From NCBI GenBank assembly GCA_023935145.1, contig CM043702.1, forward strand, positions 63,369,001-63,433,000: a stretch of 64,000 bases of DNA. Reading direction: 5' to 3'. How positions within the stretch are numbered: position 1 is the first letter of the stretch; every line of letters starts with the position of its first letter. This DNA comes from Bretschneidera sinensis. Taxonomy: Eukaryota > Streptophyta > Magnoliopsida > Brassicales > Akaniaceae. The position numbers were made by a program, and so were the translations under genes. This document shows positions 33,720 to 45,006 of the stretch, piece by piece. Below the pieces are notes generated by a model, which worked only from the letters and a program-made list of their open reading frames with translations, ran no database searches and was not told the origin of the DNA.

Positions 33720-34815
33720 GGGATGTAAGGATTTGTCAAGATGGAAGCTAGCTATGGAGGAAGAAATGCATTCTTTAAGGGAGAACAACTTTTAGGAATT
33801 GGTGCACATTCCAGGAAAATAGAGAGTTGTGGATTGTAAGTGCATTTACAAGATCAAAGAAGGGAACTCTCCAGGGGATGAAGTCCGGAACAAGGCTAGG
33901 CTTGTGACGAAGGGATTCACGCAAAGAGATAGCATAGATTTCATAGAAACCTTCTCACCTGGACACAAGGTGGAGGAAGTGGTGAGTATCCTCGTTTATG
34001 CTGATGATATGCTGTGGGTTGATAATAGCAGGGAGAGGATGGAAAGGTTGACATCTCAACTCAGTGAGGAGTTCGAGAGGAAGGATCTTGGCCTTGCACA
34101 AAAGATCCTTGGTATGAGAAGAATTCGGGAAAGGGAGAGAAATGGGTTGAAGGTTTCTCGGTCTTCCTACATAGAAAAGGTGCTGTATGAGTTTTCTATG
34201 GAAGATGGTAAACCAGTGAAGATTCCCTTTGCTGGTCATTTCAAGATCTCCAACGAACGATGTCCTGGAATGGATGAGGAGAAAAAGGAAATGGAAATGG
34301 TCCCTTACTCTAGTGCTGTTGGATCAGTCATGGACATGACGGTCAGCACTAGACTCGACATTTCTCAGGCAATGAGAGTTCTTAGCAGGTTGATGAGTAA
34401 TCCTGGAAAGAAGCTTTGGCTTGGGATGAAGTGGTTGCTGAGGTACTTGAAGGCTCAATGGCAGCCGGTGGTAGCACTCTTAACAACCGGGGTAGAATAC
34501 ATAGCGGCTTCGGAAGCCATAAAGGAGGCTATGTGGTGCAAAGGGTTATTGGACGAGTGGAAGGTCCTAAAAGAGCAGATGGTGGTGTATTCGGATAGCC
34601 AAAGTGCGTGGCAGTTATATAGGAACCCGGTGTTCCATGAGAGGACTAAGTATGTGGATGTTCGGTATCATTTCATTTGGGAAAATGTTACAGAAGGATG
34701 CATTCATATGGACAAAGTTACAACGGAAGAAAGTCCTGCAGATTTAGGTACCAAAGGTCTACCTCTAAGAAAGTTCAATTATTGCCTTGGACTTCTTAGG
34801 ATTGGAGTAAGATGA
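33720..34815 (+). pseudogene. Copia RT-RNase H remnant (copy 1)
   Basis: A frame open for 328 codons from 33829, with two earlier stops. Motifs are YKIKEGNSPGDEVRNKARLV, TKGFTQR..IDFIETFSPG, VYADDML, ERKDLGLAQKILGMRRIRE, AVGSVMDMT, SRLMSNPG, WLLRYLK, YIAASEAIKEAMWCKGLLDE, HERTKYVDVRYHFI, and ADLGTKGLPLRKF. About 95 residues between the FSP motif and YADD are absent, including the Asp of the usual DVKTAFLHG motif. About 40 residues between LRYLK and the EYIAA motif are absent, including the first RNase H Asp. The same gaps occur in the copy at 45285-46345. Residue counts are estimates from family knowledge. Confidence 0.85.
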
Positions 34816-34895
34816 ATGGTGACTCAAGATGAGTTTGGATACTGAGTTCTCTGCACAATGGGTTCGGGTTTAAACGCTTAGACAAAGGTAGAGAT

Positions 34896-35816
34896 TGTTG
34901 GTATTTTGTCCAAGGTTTAAACAAGGTTTTAAGAGATTCAACATCAGGTCTTGGCGCCTCGGCTCAAGGTGTGCGCGCTTCAGCCTCTAGGAAGACCAGA
35001 AGATGGGAGAGGAGCTGTGCGTCGCGGCCTGGGGTGTGCTCGCCGTGGCCTGGCCCTATGCGTCGAGGCTCAGCCACCCCAGGCCGCGGCCTCCAGCATG
35101 ACAGGAAACTCTCCCTCACTTCAGGTCGCAATATGCCCTGTTCTAAGCCGCGGCTTGAAGGCACACCTGATGCTTATGTTTCAGCATTTCAAATGGTGCG
35201 TGAGGCATGATCAAAATGCACAGGATCACTTAGGATTGATGAGGGGCTATGATTGATTGGTCCTCAAGATCTAAGGGTGGAGATTGACCTTTAAGATTGG
35301 TCAAGAAGTTGGTGCACTATATAAATGGTCACCTAGCTTCAATCTCAATATGTGTAAGACAAGTGTGTGTGACAGACATGTGTGAGACATAACTTGTGAT
35401 GTAAATGAGAGTTGTGTGAGAGTGCAAAGACATTAAACACAGGAGAGACTCACTGTAGAGAGGCTGGTTGTTTAGAGAGAGAGTAGTATAGAGAGGGGAT
35501 TCAAGGGACTTGTAAGTGGAATTTTCTTGGGGAAAATTCCAGGGTAACTCAAGACCTTATCACTTTCTTGTTCTCTTTTTTCGTTCTTCAAGAACTAGAG
35601 GTTTCTTAAAGAGGTGTTGCTGTTTGTAAGAACTCATAAGATTTAGTGCAAAGAGATCGGAGGAGCTCATGGGGACATAGGCACATTGCCGAACCTCGAT
35701 AACAATTGCTTATGTTCTTTCTTGCTTCGTTTGCTGTTTCTTTTCTTTACAAGTCATTCTAGACTTGGGTGTTTGGAAGATCACCACCTGGGCATCTTGA
35801 GGGTGGTTTCCCAACA
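34896..35816 (+). repeat. 3' LTR of the truncated Tork copia
   Basis: Begins TGTTGGTATTTTGTCCAAGG and ends GGTTTCCCAACA, 921 bp. A GC-rich block (about 34955-35160) includes a perfect inverted pair, CGCGGCCTGGGGTG with its complement (about 35022-35095). TATATAAA follows at 35318. The same layout occurs in the LTRs at 41725 and 46426. Confidence 0.85.
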
Positions 35817-37247
35817 GTAAGGAAGTAGAGTAGGGAGAATAGGAGGATTATCAAGAAATGAAATTTCTGGAGGCTTGTTAATTTCTCTTAAAGTATCATC
35901 CACAATCTCCTCTTCGTTTACTTTATTCTGGCATTGGCCATTGGTTGGAGCTTTAGGGGTGGACTTGGTTTCCTGTGATAGTGACCTCTCAATTTCTCTT
36001 CTACTCCTAAGTGTGATGGCCTTGCATTGCTCCTTTGGATTCACTTCGATATTGCTAGGAAATGTTCTTCTTTGTTGGGCATTAATGGTTGTGGCTAGTT
36101 GCCCAATTAGCACTTCAATATTCTTCATAGTGGCTCCCATGTTACAACAATGAGTCTCAATGTTGTCTAACCTTGAATCATTCTTTTTGAACCTTGCTTT
36201 TGTCTCATCAACAAAGGAAATCATGGCATCCTCAAGTGACAACTTCTTCTCGCTTGGTTGTTTAACAAATCCTGGAGGAGGTTGCAGCACATTCTTTGTG
36301 TTTCCATAAGACAAATTCTCATGATTTTGAAGCCCTGGATGGTAATAATTTGGCATAGGATTACCACGATAGTTGTAGTTCTGATTGTTGATATATTGAA
36401 CTTGTTCTTGACTTGATTCATTACTTGGACCTATCATACTTGGGGCTGCGACATATTCTGCACTTTGCGGTATTCCTTGTGTTGTCAAAGCTGAAATTTG
36501 ATGAGATAGAGAAGCAACTTGTGCTGAAAGGGCTGCTAATGGATCCAATTCATGAATTCCAGCAACTTTCCTAACCATAGTTCTTTTAGTTGTCCATTGA
36601 TAGTTATTTGCAGCCATTTCTTCCAAAAGAGAAGTAGCGCCTTCAGCTGTCATTGACATCAAAGTTCCACAAGACGCAGTATCAACTATGGTATGAGCTT
36701 GCTCATTTAACCCATTGTAGAACATCTGAACTTGCAACCAATCCAACAATCTGTGTTGAGGGTAGCGTCGAATCAAATATTTTCACCTTTCCCATGCTTC
36801 ATAGAGTGACTCAAAATCATTTTGCTTGAATTGACCAATCTCACTTATGAGTTGATCTACTTTTGCAGGTGGGAAGAATTTAGCAAGAAACTTTTCAGCC
36901 ATTTCCTGCCAGATAGCGATACTTTCCGGTTGTAGAGCTTGTAGCCAACCTCTTACCTTGTCCCTTAAGGAAAAAGGAAACAATCTCAGTCTAATGGTGT
37001 CTTCAATAACACTATTAATCTTTATAGATTCGCAAATCTCCAAGAATATCACCAAATGAATATTGGGATCATCCAGTGGCGATCCACTAAACTGGGCTTG
37101 TTGCACCATGCTGATTAAGGCCGGTTTGAGCTCAAAATTATTGGCATGAATGTGTTGACATCTTATGCCCGAGTAGTTATCGTTCACAATTGGCCGTACA
37201 TAATCCTTCAAGGTGCGCGGTTGTGCATCATGTTGTTCGCCAGCCAT
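35817..37247 (-). pseudogene. Athila gag (truncated)
   Basis: Starts MAGEQHDAQPRTLKDYVRPI at 37247. It shows the Athila gag core: NNFELKPALISMVQQAQFSG, DDPNIHLVIFLEICESIK, RLRLFPFSLRDKVRGWLQAL and EKFLAKFFPPAK. After one TGA stop near 36780 come RRYPQHRLLDWLQVQMFYNGL and a Gln/Asn-rich tail with LEDAMISFVDETKARFKKND and IGQLATTINAQQRRTFPSN. Apart from that stop the frame is open for about 480 residues, so decay is mild. It is cut by the copia LTR at 35816. It would form the capsid-like particle of the element. Confidence 0.92.
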
Positions 37248-37498
37248 GGCTAGTACTTGATTTTTTCTTCATGATCTAAACGTTCTTTCAATCTCCCGAT
37301 CAAAAGGGGTAATGTCATGATATTTAGCACGGCGTATGCAACGTCAAAAACACATCTATAGAACAACAAACAAATAATAAAAATAAATAAATAAATAAAT
37401 AAACAAATAAAAAAAAATAGAAATAAAAATAAAATTCTAAATTAAAACCAAGATTGCTTTGTATCCATATTGGCAAAAAAGAAGAAGAAGAAATCAAT

Positions 37499-37515
37499 CC
37501 CCAGCAATGGCACCA
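37499..37515 (-). other. Primer-binding site of Athila element 2
   Basis: TGGTGCCATTGCTGGGG on the - strand, six bases after the LTR end. It is tRNA-Asp-type, as in element 1. Confidence 0.8.
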
Positions 37516-37521
37516 AAAACT

Positions 37522-38841
37522 TGATTGGTGCAAAACAACAAGTGCACAATATCGTAGTTTTATAATAAAGTGATGAGAAGAGTATCGTCCTCAGGGATTG
37601 GTAACTTGCTTCTGACAAGTATCGAAATTATACTAATCTCGATTTTATTTAGAAAAATCTCTTTTTGTTATTTGTAATTGCAATATGAAATAAAATCAAT
37701 TAAGGAAATAATCAAAGGAAAAAAAAGCTATTTTTCGAATATCAAATTAATAAGAGAAAGAACTTCTAGGAAACTGATTTCACTTAATTCCTCACTATGC
37801 TTAAGTCGTCTAACTAATTAAAATTAATCCTCTCTGTTTGTTAGCGAAATCTCCAATTTATCCAAAAGCCTCTTTCGATAGTCAATTGGAAATATTCTTG
37901 TTCATTATTCTATACAAAAGTATGTAAATTAATAAAACAAGAAAGTATTAAGACTAGCAATTTTTTTTAGACTACACAAGTTCATATAAGTCTTTCGATT
38001 CCTATATTTATCTATTCTGAAATATCAAAGTTCTATCCTGTAATTCCTTCTTTCGACAGCAAATCACAAGATCAAGATCATCTAATTATTGGCTAGTCAA
38101 TTAGAAGCAATATGTTCAAAATATATCAGCCAAACATAGAAGATAATTACTGCAAATCAGCATAGAAAAACAAACATAGTTTGAAATTAAATTACGTCAC
38201 TTTCCTAGAATAAAGAAAGTTTAGTTCATGCTGAAAATTAAATTTAACAGCAACAAATTCACTATAATTTCGTAAACTAGTGTGCGTTCAGTTGCTGCGG
38301 AGGGTTGCTGTGCGATCAGCATTAGATACTGAGCAGGGGGCGAGGTAGGTGCCGGTTATGAGGAAGCAGCCATTGGAGGTGGCAGCTGCTGGTGCCAGAT
38401 TAGGACAACTGCTGCTTCCGGATGAGGACGACTGGTGGTTACAGGCTGCTGCTGCTGCCGGATGAGGAGGAGAGGGCTGCCAGCTATCTCTCTAAGGCTA
38501 TGTCTCTAGGGCTGTAGGTTGTCTCCTTTAATTAGGGTTTCTCCCTTTCCTTTATATAGGCTCCTAAGTCTTCAATTAAAATTTCTTTTTTGTAGGCTCC
38601 GAAGTCTTCAATTAAAATTTCCTTTTTTATAGGCTCCAAATTTTTTAATTAAAATTTCTTTTTTTAAACAAGAGAGAGAGTCTCTTGACTATAGGACACT
38701 AAAATTTGGATATTTCCCTTCTTCTAAACCTGAAATAAATTAAATGACAACAATAAAGCATAAAACCAACAAAAATTAATAAAATTAGATTAAAGTTAAA
38801 AGTTAAGACGTGATAAAAATAGGAAATTATGCACGACATCA
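37522..38841 (-). repeat. 5' LTR of Athila element 2
   Basis: 1,320 bp, starting TGATGTCGTGCATAATTTCC (right end) and ending GCACCAATCA before the PBS. The region 38280-38500 is GC-richer with CTGCTGCTGCCGG-like triplet repeats. Poly-A/T-rich tandem CTCCGAAGTC / CTCCTAAGTC units lie at 38560-38660. Confidence 0.85.
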
Positions 38842-38846
38842 TTTGG

Positions 38847-39940
38847 GCACCATGGATACCTTGTGTATAGTTCATCATGCTTTGATGCTACTTAAATTTG
38901 GTTCTAATAATGGACTACATAAATGTAGTAATTGGGTACAACCACTTATGCATAGAGGTATGTGAGTGTATAATAAAGGATCCATCACTCTCAGTAAAAG
39001 AGAGAGAATGGTCTTTGTGATTTGATTAAGTCATAGCTTGAAAATTCATTGCCCAAGTTAGGGTGGAAATTAGATAGGAATTTATAGTTTCACCATTTAA
39101 GTTATGGACTTGAGATCGAGATACATGTGATTAAATAATTAAGGTTTGACAATAATTTCATATGTTAGATTTAATCAAGGGCATTGCAATGATGAAATGA
39201 TTGAATTGCACGGTAACTAACAATAAAAAGGTTCACAATAAATTCATATTGTCTTGGTAATCATGCTATACTGCTAAGTGTCACTAATGATTTGTAGAAG
39301 CCTTGAGAATTAATTGTAATTAGTTAATTCTCATTAAAGGGAGAATTAAATTGGGTTTTTATTTGAACTAATTAGGAGTTCTAATTAATTGAATGGGGTC
39401 ACAACCTATTATCAGTGCAATATTGAATTTAAATGATCACATATAATAGGGAAATTTTAAGAATAGAGAAATTAAGAAGCCAACGGAGAGAATTCTAGGA
39501 ATTAAAGTAAGGGTTTAATTGTAATTTTAGAAATTTTAGAGCCCTTAGGAGTAAAGATTTTATATAAATATGGGCTTCTATTTTACGGAAACCCTAATGG
39601 TTATTATTAGAGATTAAAATTATATCTTAAGCTCTCTCTCCACAAGATAAGAAAACTGAAAATTCCCAAGGAGCTAACACTCTTGATTTTCGACTACCTT
39701 ATTTGGAGATATCTACTTTGCGTTGCTTATGTGGATACATTTAGAGATTGGATGCTTGAACGACTCATGAATCAAATTTAAAGTTCTAACAATCTCCATT
39801 GAGCTATGGTATAAACCCTAGCATTGTATGGTGAATGATTTCTCATCCTAATGAATCCTAGAGAATTTCTTTGTGGAAGTTTATTGGCACAATTTTTTGT
39901 TTAAAAAAATTTTGTTGCATTTCTATGCCGATAGACTTAC
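38847..39940 (+). repeat. Copia element A: right part of the LTR
   Basis: Continues the LTR after the Athila insertion, again matching 53043-54060 in reverse. It shares CATGGATACCTTGTG, GGTACAACCACTTAT and GGATCCATCACTCTCAGTAA. It ends just before an iMet-like PBS. Together the two parts give an LTR of about 1.6 kb. Confidence 0.8.
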
Positions 39941-39942
39941 TA

Positions 39943-39958
39943 TGATATCATAGCCAAC
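39943..39958 (+). other. Degenerate iMet primer-binding site of copia element A
   Basis: TGATATCATAGCCAAC, compared with the usual TGGTATCAGAGCCAAC. It marks the LTR as the 5' LTR of a + strand element. Confidence 0.6.
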
Positions 39959-40269
39959 TTTATGGATGATTAGAATGAGTTTTAATTCTATTGTTATGGA
40001 TTTAGAAGATTTGATCCTAGAATTTTTAGATTGCAAATCAAGATCCTAGGTTTATGAAACCCTAGGTCAAGAACATTAATGAATGAGTTTCTGAATTGAT
40101 TATTATCATGTGATGATGATAAAAATGTTGTAGATTGTTTTAGAAATAATATTGAATCAATATGGATTGATTAGATTTAATTTTGGATGGTTAAAATTTG
40201 ATTATAGATCGAATTAAGTCGAATTTGAGAAGTAAAACGGAAGAAAAGACGTGAAAACATATGCAAAAA

Positions 40270-40385
40270 ACAAGGTGTAGTCGACTACTATGGCTGTAGT
40301 CGACTACATCAGATTAGACCTGATGTAATTTTTGGGTAGAAGCTGTTTGTAGTCGACTACAACTAGGGTGTAGTTGAGTACACCA
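40270..40385. repeat. Array of GTAGTCGACTAC palindromes
   Basis: Three perfect copies of the 12-bp palindrome or its core and one decayed copy (GTAGTTGAGTAC). There is also a second short palindrome, CATCAG-ATTAGAC-CTGATG, between them. Confidence 0.9.
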
Positions 40386-41311
40386 TGTAAAATCAGCAAA
40401 AATGTTTTTTTTTTTTACGAAATTCACTATTTTTACTCATTTTTGAGATTCTTAATTTGATTTGACTTGAAATTCGAAATCTTACTTTTATTCAACTAAA
40501 TAAATGGTTTTTTATTTTAAAAAATTATATTATATTTAATTAGTATTTGTTCTTAATTTTGAATCAAAGTTTTAAGAAATTAGAGTTTGATTAAGAATTG
40601 AAACTCTAAAATCTTTCTTACATTAGAATTATGAATTCTAATAAATAAAAAGTCTACATCTTATTTGGAATGGTATTGAGAAAAAGGTTTTGAAATCTAA
40701 TATGATTAGGTTATGTGATCTAATAATAAATTCATAACTAGAATAGAATTGATTTTATTTGATTATGCAATGTGATTATATGAGTGGATGACTATTGGGC
40801 CTAGACCATGACAATTGGTTAAATTTTATTGGTATTATTTTTGGTTTTTCAATTTTAATTGGGGTTTGCATACCTCACATTCTCTTATTTCTCTTAATGT
40901 AAATGTTTATCTCCCTCCAATGTAACTCCCATTGACTTATGATCAAGATTTCTTATATATTTGATGTGTATGTTTACTTAGAGTAAGATAGGATTTTATT
41001 GATGCAAATCAAGGAGTGTGCAAGGAAACATGGTGGACCATTTGAAGATTGAAGGCTCGTGGATGTATGAGATATATTCATGTAATAATTAGCTAGGAAT
41101 TTAACCATGTGATTTACTTTATTGGCTCAAGTAAATCATACTTAGAAAGTCTATAGTCATCCACCTAGGGTTATATGCATGTGATGTATGTATGTGATTA
41201 GATTATATGTATTTAATATGTATTTGATGCATAACTATATGATGAAACTTAAACAGAAAAACCAAAATCTCTCACGTGCACTTAATCAATATTAAGTTGA
41301 AAATGAAAATT

Positions 41312-41680
41312 GTTACGAATAATTGTTCGTAACCTTCCACCATTATAATCAATATGTGAATTTCTTAGCAATGTAAATTTGTTGCGCTATCATAAGGTTT
41401 ACACTCTTAAGAAATTTATATTGTTTATTTAAACATAGGATGCACACGAGGTAAACAAATGATATAATTTTGTTACTCTACTGTAAGAGTTATATCATTA
41501 ATTTATACTTGTGAGGAATGATGGATTTGACTTAACTAAAATGTTTCTAATTTGTTGCGCTAGTAAGGACATATATGCATTTAGAAGCTAAATAAAGATT
41601 GGGAACTGCATGAGATACAAATGATAAATGTTATCTACCTATAAAGTGCATTGTAGTTTGTTGCGTTACTATAGGCACTG
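41312..41680 (+). repeat. Series of stem-loops with a shared TTTGTTGCGCTA loop
   Basis: The loop motif TTTGTTgCgYTA recurs at 41378, 41469, 41551 and 41657. In the first unit it lies between arms GAATTTCTTAGCAATGTAAA and TTTACACTCTTAAGAAATTT. In the second it lies between AATGATATAA and its exact complement. The last two have weaker arms. A separate palindrome GTTACGAA-TAATTG-TTCGTAAC precedes them. Confidence 0.75.
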
Positions 41681-41724
41681 CTCTTTTTCGCTTGTTACCT
41701 ATGCATCTAACACATTACCCAATA

Positions 41725-42588
41725 TGTTGGTATTTGTTCAAGGATTAAACGGGTTGAAGTTCAGCATCAGGTTTGGAGGTGTGCGTCGCTCCTCAGGCAG
41801 TCCGCGCCTCACCGCACAGCAAGGAGAGTGGTTCAAGCACAAGTGTGCGCCGCACCTCAGAGTGGCTGTGCCGCGGCGCCCAGAACCTGGAGAAGTGTGG
41901 CCCTGTTGTGTGCCGCAGCCAACCCTGTTCTAGGCCGCGGCACTAAGCACACTGAGACAAGTTTTTCTGCAACTTCAGATGGTGCGTGGAGCATGGTTAA
42001 AATGCATAGGATCACTTAGACTCTTAGAGAGCCATGGGTCTTTGGTTCTTGAGATCTAAGGGTTGAGATTGATCTCAAAGATTGGATGAGGTGGTCATTG
42101 CCCTATATAAAGGGTAATCTAGGAGCCATTCAAGGTGTGATGTAAAATGACATGTGAATGTGTGTGAAATAGAATACATGGGTGTGTGAGAGTGCAAAGA
42201 CACTAAGCACAAGAGAGACTCATTGTAGAGAGGCTGGTTGTTTAGAGAGAGAGAGTAGTATAGATTGGGGATTCAAGGGCCTTGTAAGTGGAATTTTCTA
42301 GGGAAAAATTCCAGGGTAACTCAAGTCCTTATCACTTTCTTTTCTCTTCTTTCGTTCTTTAAGAGCTAGAGGATTCTTGAAGAGGTGTTGCTGTATTTGT
42401 ACGAACTCAATGATTTAGTGCAGAAAGCTCGGAGGAGCTCACGGGGACGTAGGCACATTGCTGAACCTTGATAAAAAAATTGTTTGTGTTCTTTCTTGCT
42501 TTGATTGCTGTTTCTATTCTTTATAAGTCATTCTAAACTTGGGTGTTTGGAAGATCTCCACCTGGGCATCTTAAGGTGATTTCCAACA
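41725..42588 (+). repeat. 5' LTR of the Tork copia element
   Basis: TGTTGGTATTTGTTCAAGG to GATTTCCAACA. A GC-rich block lies at about 41770-41950 and TATATAAA at 42104. It also shows the undisturbed version of the site where the solo LTR landed in the 3' LTR. Confidence 0.93.
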
Positions 42589-42589
42589 G

Positions 42590-42621
42590 TGGTATCAAAG
42601 CTACAACAGTGGTATCAGAGC
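42590..42621 (+). other. Duplicated primer-binding site
   Basis: TGGTATCAaAGCT at 42590 directly after the LTR, and TGGTATCAGAGCTTTGG at 42610. Both are preceded by CAACAG, so a 20-bp segment is duplicated in tandem. The second copy matches iMet tRNA better. Confidence 0.8.
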
Positions 42622-42852
42622 TTTGGACAGTCGCATTAGAGCCAAGATTAGCGGGTATTGGAACAAGGCGACAAGAATCAAAGATCAACTTCTTGGGTGA
42701 TTCAAGAACGGAGTAGAGATCAAGATCTGATTGTGTTCTTTAGGGTGATTCAAGAACGGTATTGAGATCAATCTTCGATCATGTTCTTGAGATTTAGAAG
42801 AAGTTAGAAAGCAATTGTGGGTGCTGCATAAATCTGGGATTTTCTCCGCAAG

Positions 42853-43560
42853 ATGAGTTAAAACTTCATTGTTGAGAAGTTTGATGGAAATGGAGATTTT
42901 GCCCTTTGGAAGCGGAAAATCAAGGAGGTTCTTATGCAACAAAAAGTGGACTTGGCGATTGGAGAAGATGACAATTTTCCAGCAAGTTTCATGGAGGTCC
43001 AACGGAATGAGATGAAGAAGATGGCGTACAACACCATCCTTCTTCACATATCGGATAGTGTCACAAGGGAGTGCAGAGACTCAAAAGATCCAGCTGTCAT
43101 TTGGAAGAAACTAGATGAGTTGTTTCTTACCAAGACTCTCCCTAATAAGAGGTATCTTCTAAAACGAACATTCGCTTTTAAAATGGATCCTAATAAAGAG
43201 TTGCAAGATAATCTTGATGCGAAGATAAGGGGAGTATCAAGAGGAGAAGGGGCTGTTCGTTAGAGGAAGGCTAGCAACTCAGTATGGCAGTAACATACAT
43301 GGTTACTACTGGGACAGAGGTAGAGGAGAAAGCCATGGAAGAGCGCACAGTAACATACATGGATACTACCGTCACAGAGGTAGAGGAGAAAGCCATGGGA
43401 GAGCGCATAGCAACATATATGGCTACTACCGGGACAAACCAGAAGGTAGAGGAGAAAGTCATTGGAGAGCGCACTCTAAATCGAGATTTGGAAGGAAGAA
43501 ATGCTTTTACTGCCATAAGGAGGGTCATTTCAAGAAAGATTGCAAGAAGATGATAAGGGA
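42853..43560 (+). pseudogene. Copia gag with zinc knuckle
   Basis: ATG at 42853 is followed by a stop at codon 3. The frame then reads EKFDGNGDFALWKRKIKEVL, AYNTILLHISDSVTRE and KTLPNKRYLLKRTFAFKM, typical of copia gag. Part of the C-terminal gag appears deleted near 43220. Three 66-70 bp tandem units (43283-43483) encode, in the gag frame, GYYRHRGRGESHGRAHSN-like basic repeats. The zinc knuckle CFYCHKEGHFKKDC follows (43501-43545). Confidence 0.85.
43283..43483 (+). repeat. Three tandem repeats encoding Arg/Gly/His-rich gag units
   Basis: Each unit contains AACATACATGG..ACTAC and GGTAGAGGAGAAAGCCATGG. In the zinc-knuckle frame they give HGYY.RGRGESHGRAH repeats, a likely nucleic-acid-binding segment. 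Confidence 0.8.
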
Positions 43561-43638
43561 TGAGGGAAGAAGCCATACCAAGAATGGAGAGGCTTTGGTT
43601 GCCAAGGGAGAACAGCAAGATGATGTTGTTCTTGTTAT

Positions 43639-45006
43639 GTGCTCAAATGTGAACAAGGGCAAGAAGGAAGCGGGAAATGGATCTTAGATACCGGGTGCAC
43701 TCATCATATATGTCTTCACAGGGATTGGTTCAAGAATTTCAAGGAAACCGATGATGAAAATGTTTTTTGGGGGAATGATATTTCTTACCAAGTGAGGGGC
43801 ACGAGAGACATCCAGTTGAGGATGTTTGATGAAGTTACTAGGCTACTGAGGAACGTGAGATATCTTCTAAAGTTGAGAAGAAATTTGATCTCATTGGGGC
43901 AGCTAGATTCCATAGGGTACACATACAAGGCAGATGGAGGAAAGATCAAGGTAACCAAGGGATCTTTGATAGTGATCAAAATAGCAATGAAGGATGGTCT
44001 TTATGAGATGATCGGAGACACGAAGATCAAGGGTCAAGCAGCAAGCTTGATGGCTGAGATGGATAAGGCAGCCCTTTGGCACAATCGCTTGGGATACATG
44101 AGGGAAAAGGGCCTGCAAGTTCTCAGCAAGAACAGTCTACTTAACGGTGATAAAGTAGAGGAACTTGATTTCTACGAATGTTGTGTTCTTAGGAAACAAC
44201 ATCGGGTCAGCTTCAACACCGAAGTGCACAAGTCTAAGGGCATTCTTGACTACATTCATACAGATCTTTGGGGACCAAGGAGAACACCAACACAGGGAGG
44301 TAATCTTTACTTTTTGTCTTTAATTGATGATTATTCAAGAAAGGTTTGGGTTTATTTGCTTAAAAATAAAACAGATGCTTTGAATAAATTAGTGGTGTGG
44401 AAAAAGCTGGAGGAAACTTAAACCAGCAGGGTTGTTAAGGTGTTAAGAACCGGTAATGGCTTAGAAGTTTTTAACAAGGAACTTGATCAATTCTGTAGGT
44501 TAAATGGGATTCTAAGACATAGAGCGGTTGTGAAAACGCCCCAGCAAAACGGAGTTGCTGAGAGGATGAATAAGACCCTTAGGGAAAAGGTTAGGTGCAT
44601 GATTATAGGATCCGGATTACCCAAATTTTTTTTGGGGGAACCGGTGTCTACTACTGCGTATTTGGTTAATAGATCACCCTCTAGAGCTTTAGAGCTCAAG
44701 ACTCCCAAGATGATGTGGAGTGGTAAACCCCCTGAGTTGAACAACCTTAGGACTTTTTGGTGTGCTACGTATGCACATCAAAAGGATGATAAACTTAGCC
44801 TAAGGTATAGAAAATGTGTGTTTCTAAGGTATGGTGATGGGGTTAAGGGGTATAGGTTGTGGTCCTTAGAGCAAAAAGGAATGAAACTCATAATAAGTAG
44901 GGATGTCATTTTTAGTGAATTGTTATTTCCCTATTTGGAGAAAATTAACCTTGCAGGGGATAGTTATTTGTGGAGCATAGCATCAAGGAAAATTCAGTTC
45001 AGGTAG
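43639..45006 (+). pseudogene. Copia protease and integrase
   Basis: The protease site WILDTGCTHHIC is intact. The integrase zinc region LWHNRLGYMREKGLQVL ... CCVLRKQHRVSF has Tyr for the second His. The core Asp residues are in YIHTDLWGP and SLIDDYSRKVWVY. After a frameshift near 44421, the Glu is in QQNGVAERMNKTLREK and the tail reads KCVFLRYGDGVKGYRLW. The first 260 codons are open. Confidence 0.9.

Larger units (their letters stand above)
33698..35816 (+). mobile_element. Truncated Tork-type copia element in Athila element 2
   Basis: Contains the RT-RNase H part and 3' LTR of the family that is complete at 41725-48542. The 5' LTR, gag, protease and integrase are deleted. The right edge ends CCCAACA and abuts Athila gag. 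The left edge is a deletion joint, not a terminus. Confidence 0.85.
33251..38841 (-). mobile_element. Athila-type Ty3/gypsy element 2 (internally deleted, with nested copia)
   Basis: Bounded by identical 5-bp repeats tttgg (33246-33250 and 38842-38846). It has a full 5' LTR at the right (37522-38841), a PBS, a gag gene and a truncated 3' LTR at the left (33251-33697). All of pol is missing. Between gag and the truncated LTR sits a fragment of a Tork copia element. The joint at about 33697 fuses LTR sequence directly to copia RT sequence. One large deletion therefore removed Athila pol together with the 5' half of the copia insert. Confidence 0.85.
39959..41724 (+). mobile_element. Copia element A: long non-coding leader, part 1
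   Basis: No gag or pol frame is visible in 1.77 kb after the PBS. It holds a TAGTCGACTA palindrome array (40270-40385) and a series of stem-loops (41312-41680). The leader continues at 48548, after the Tork copia insertion. The lack of coding sequence suggests a large non-coding derivative, although the family also has a coding relative at 53043-58995. Confidence 0.6.

Noticed and set aside
34951..35256. GC-rich block as a CpG-island gene
   Set aside because: It lies fully inside a copia LTR and has equivalents in two other LTRs.
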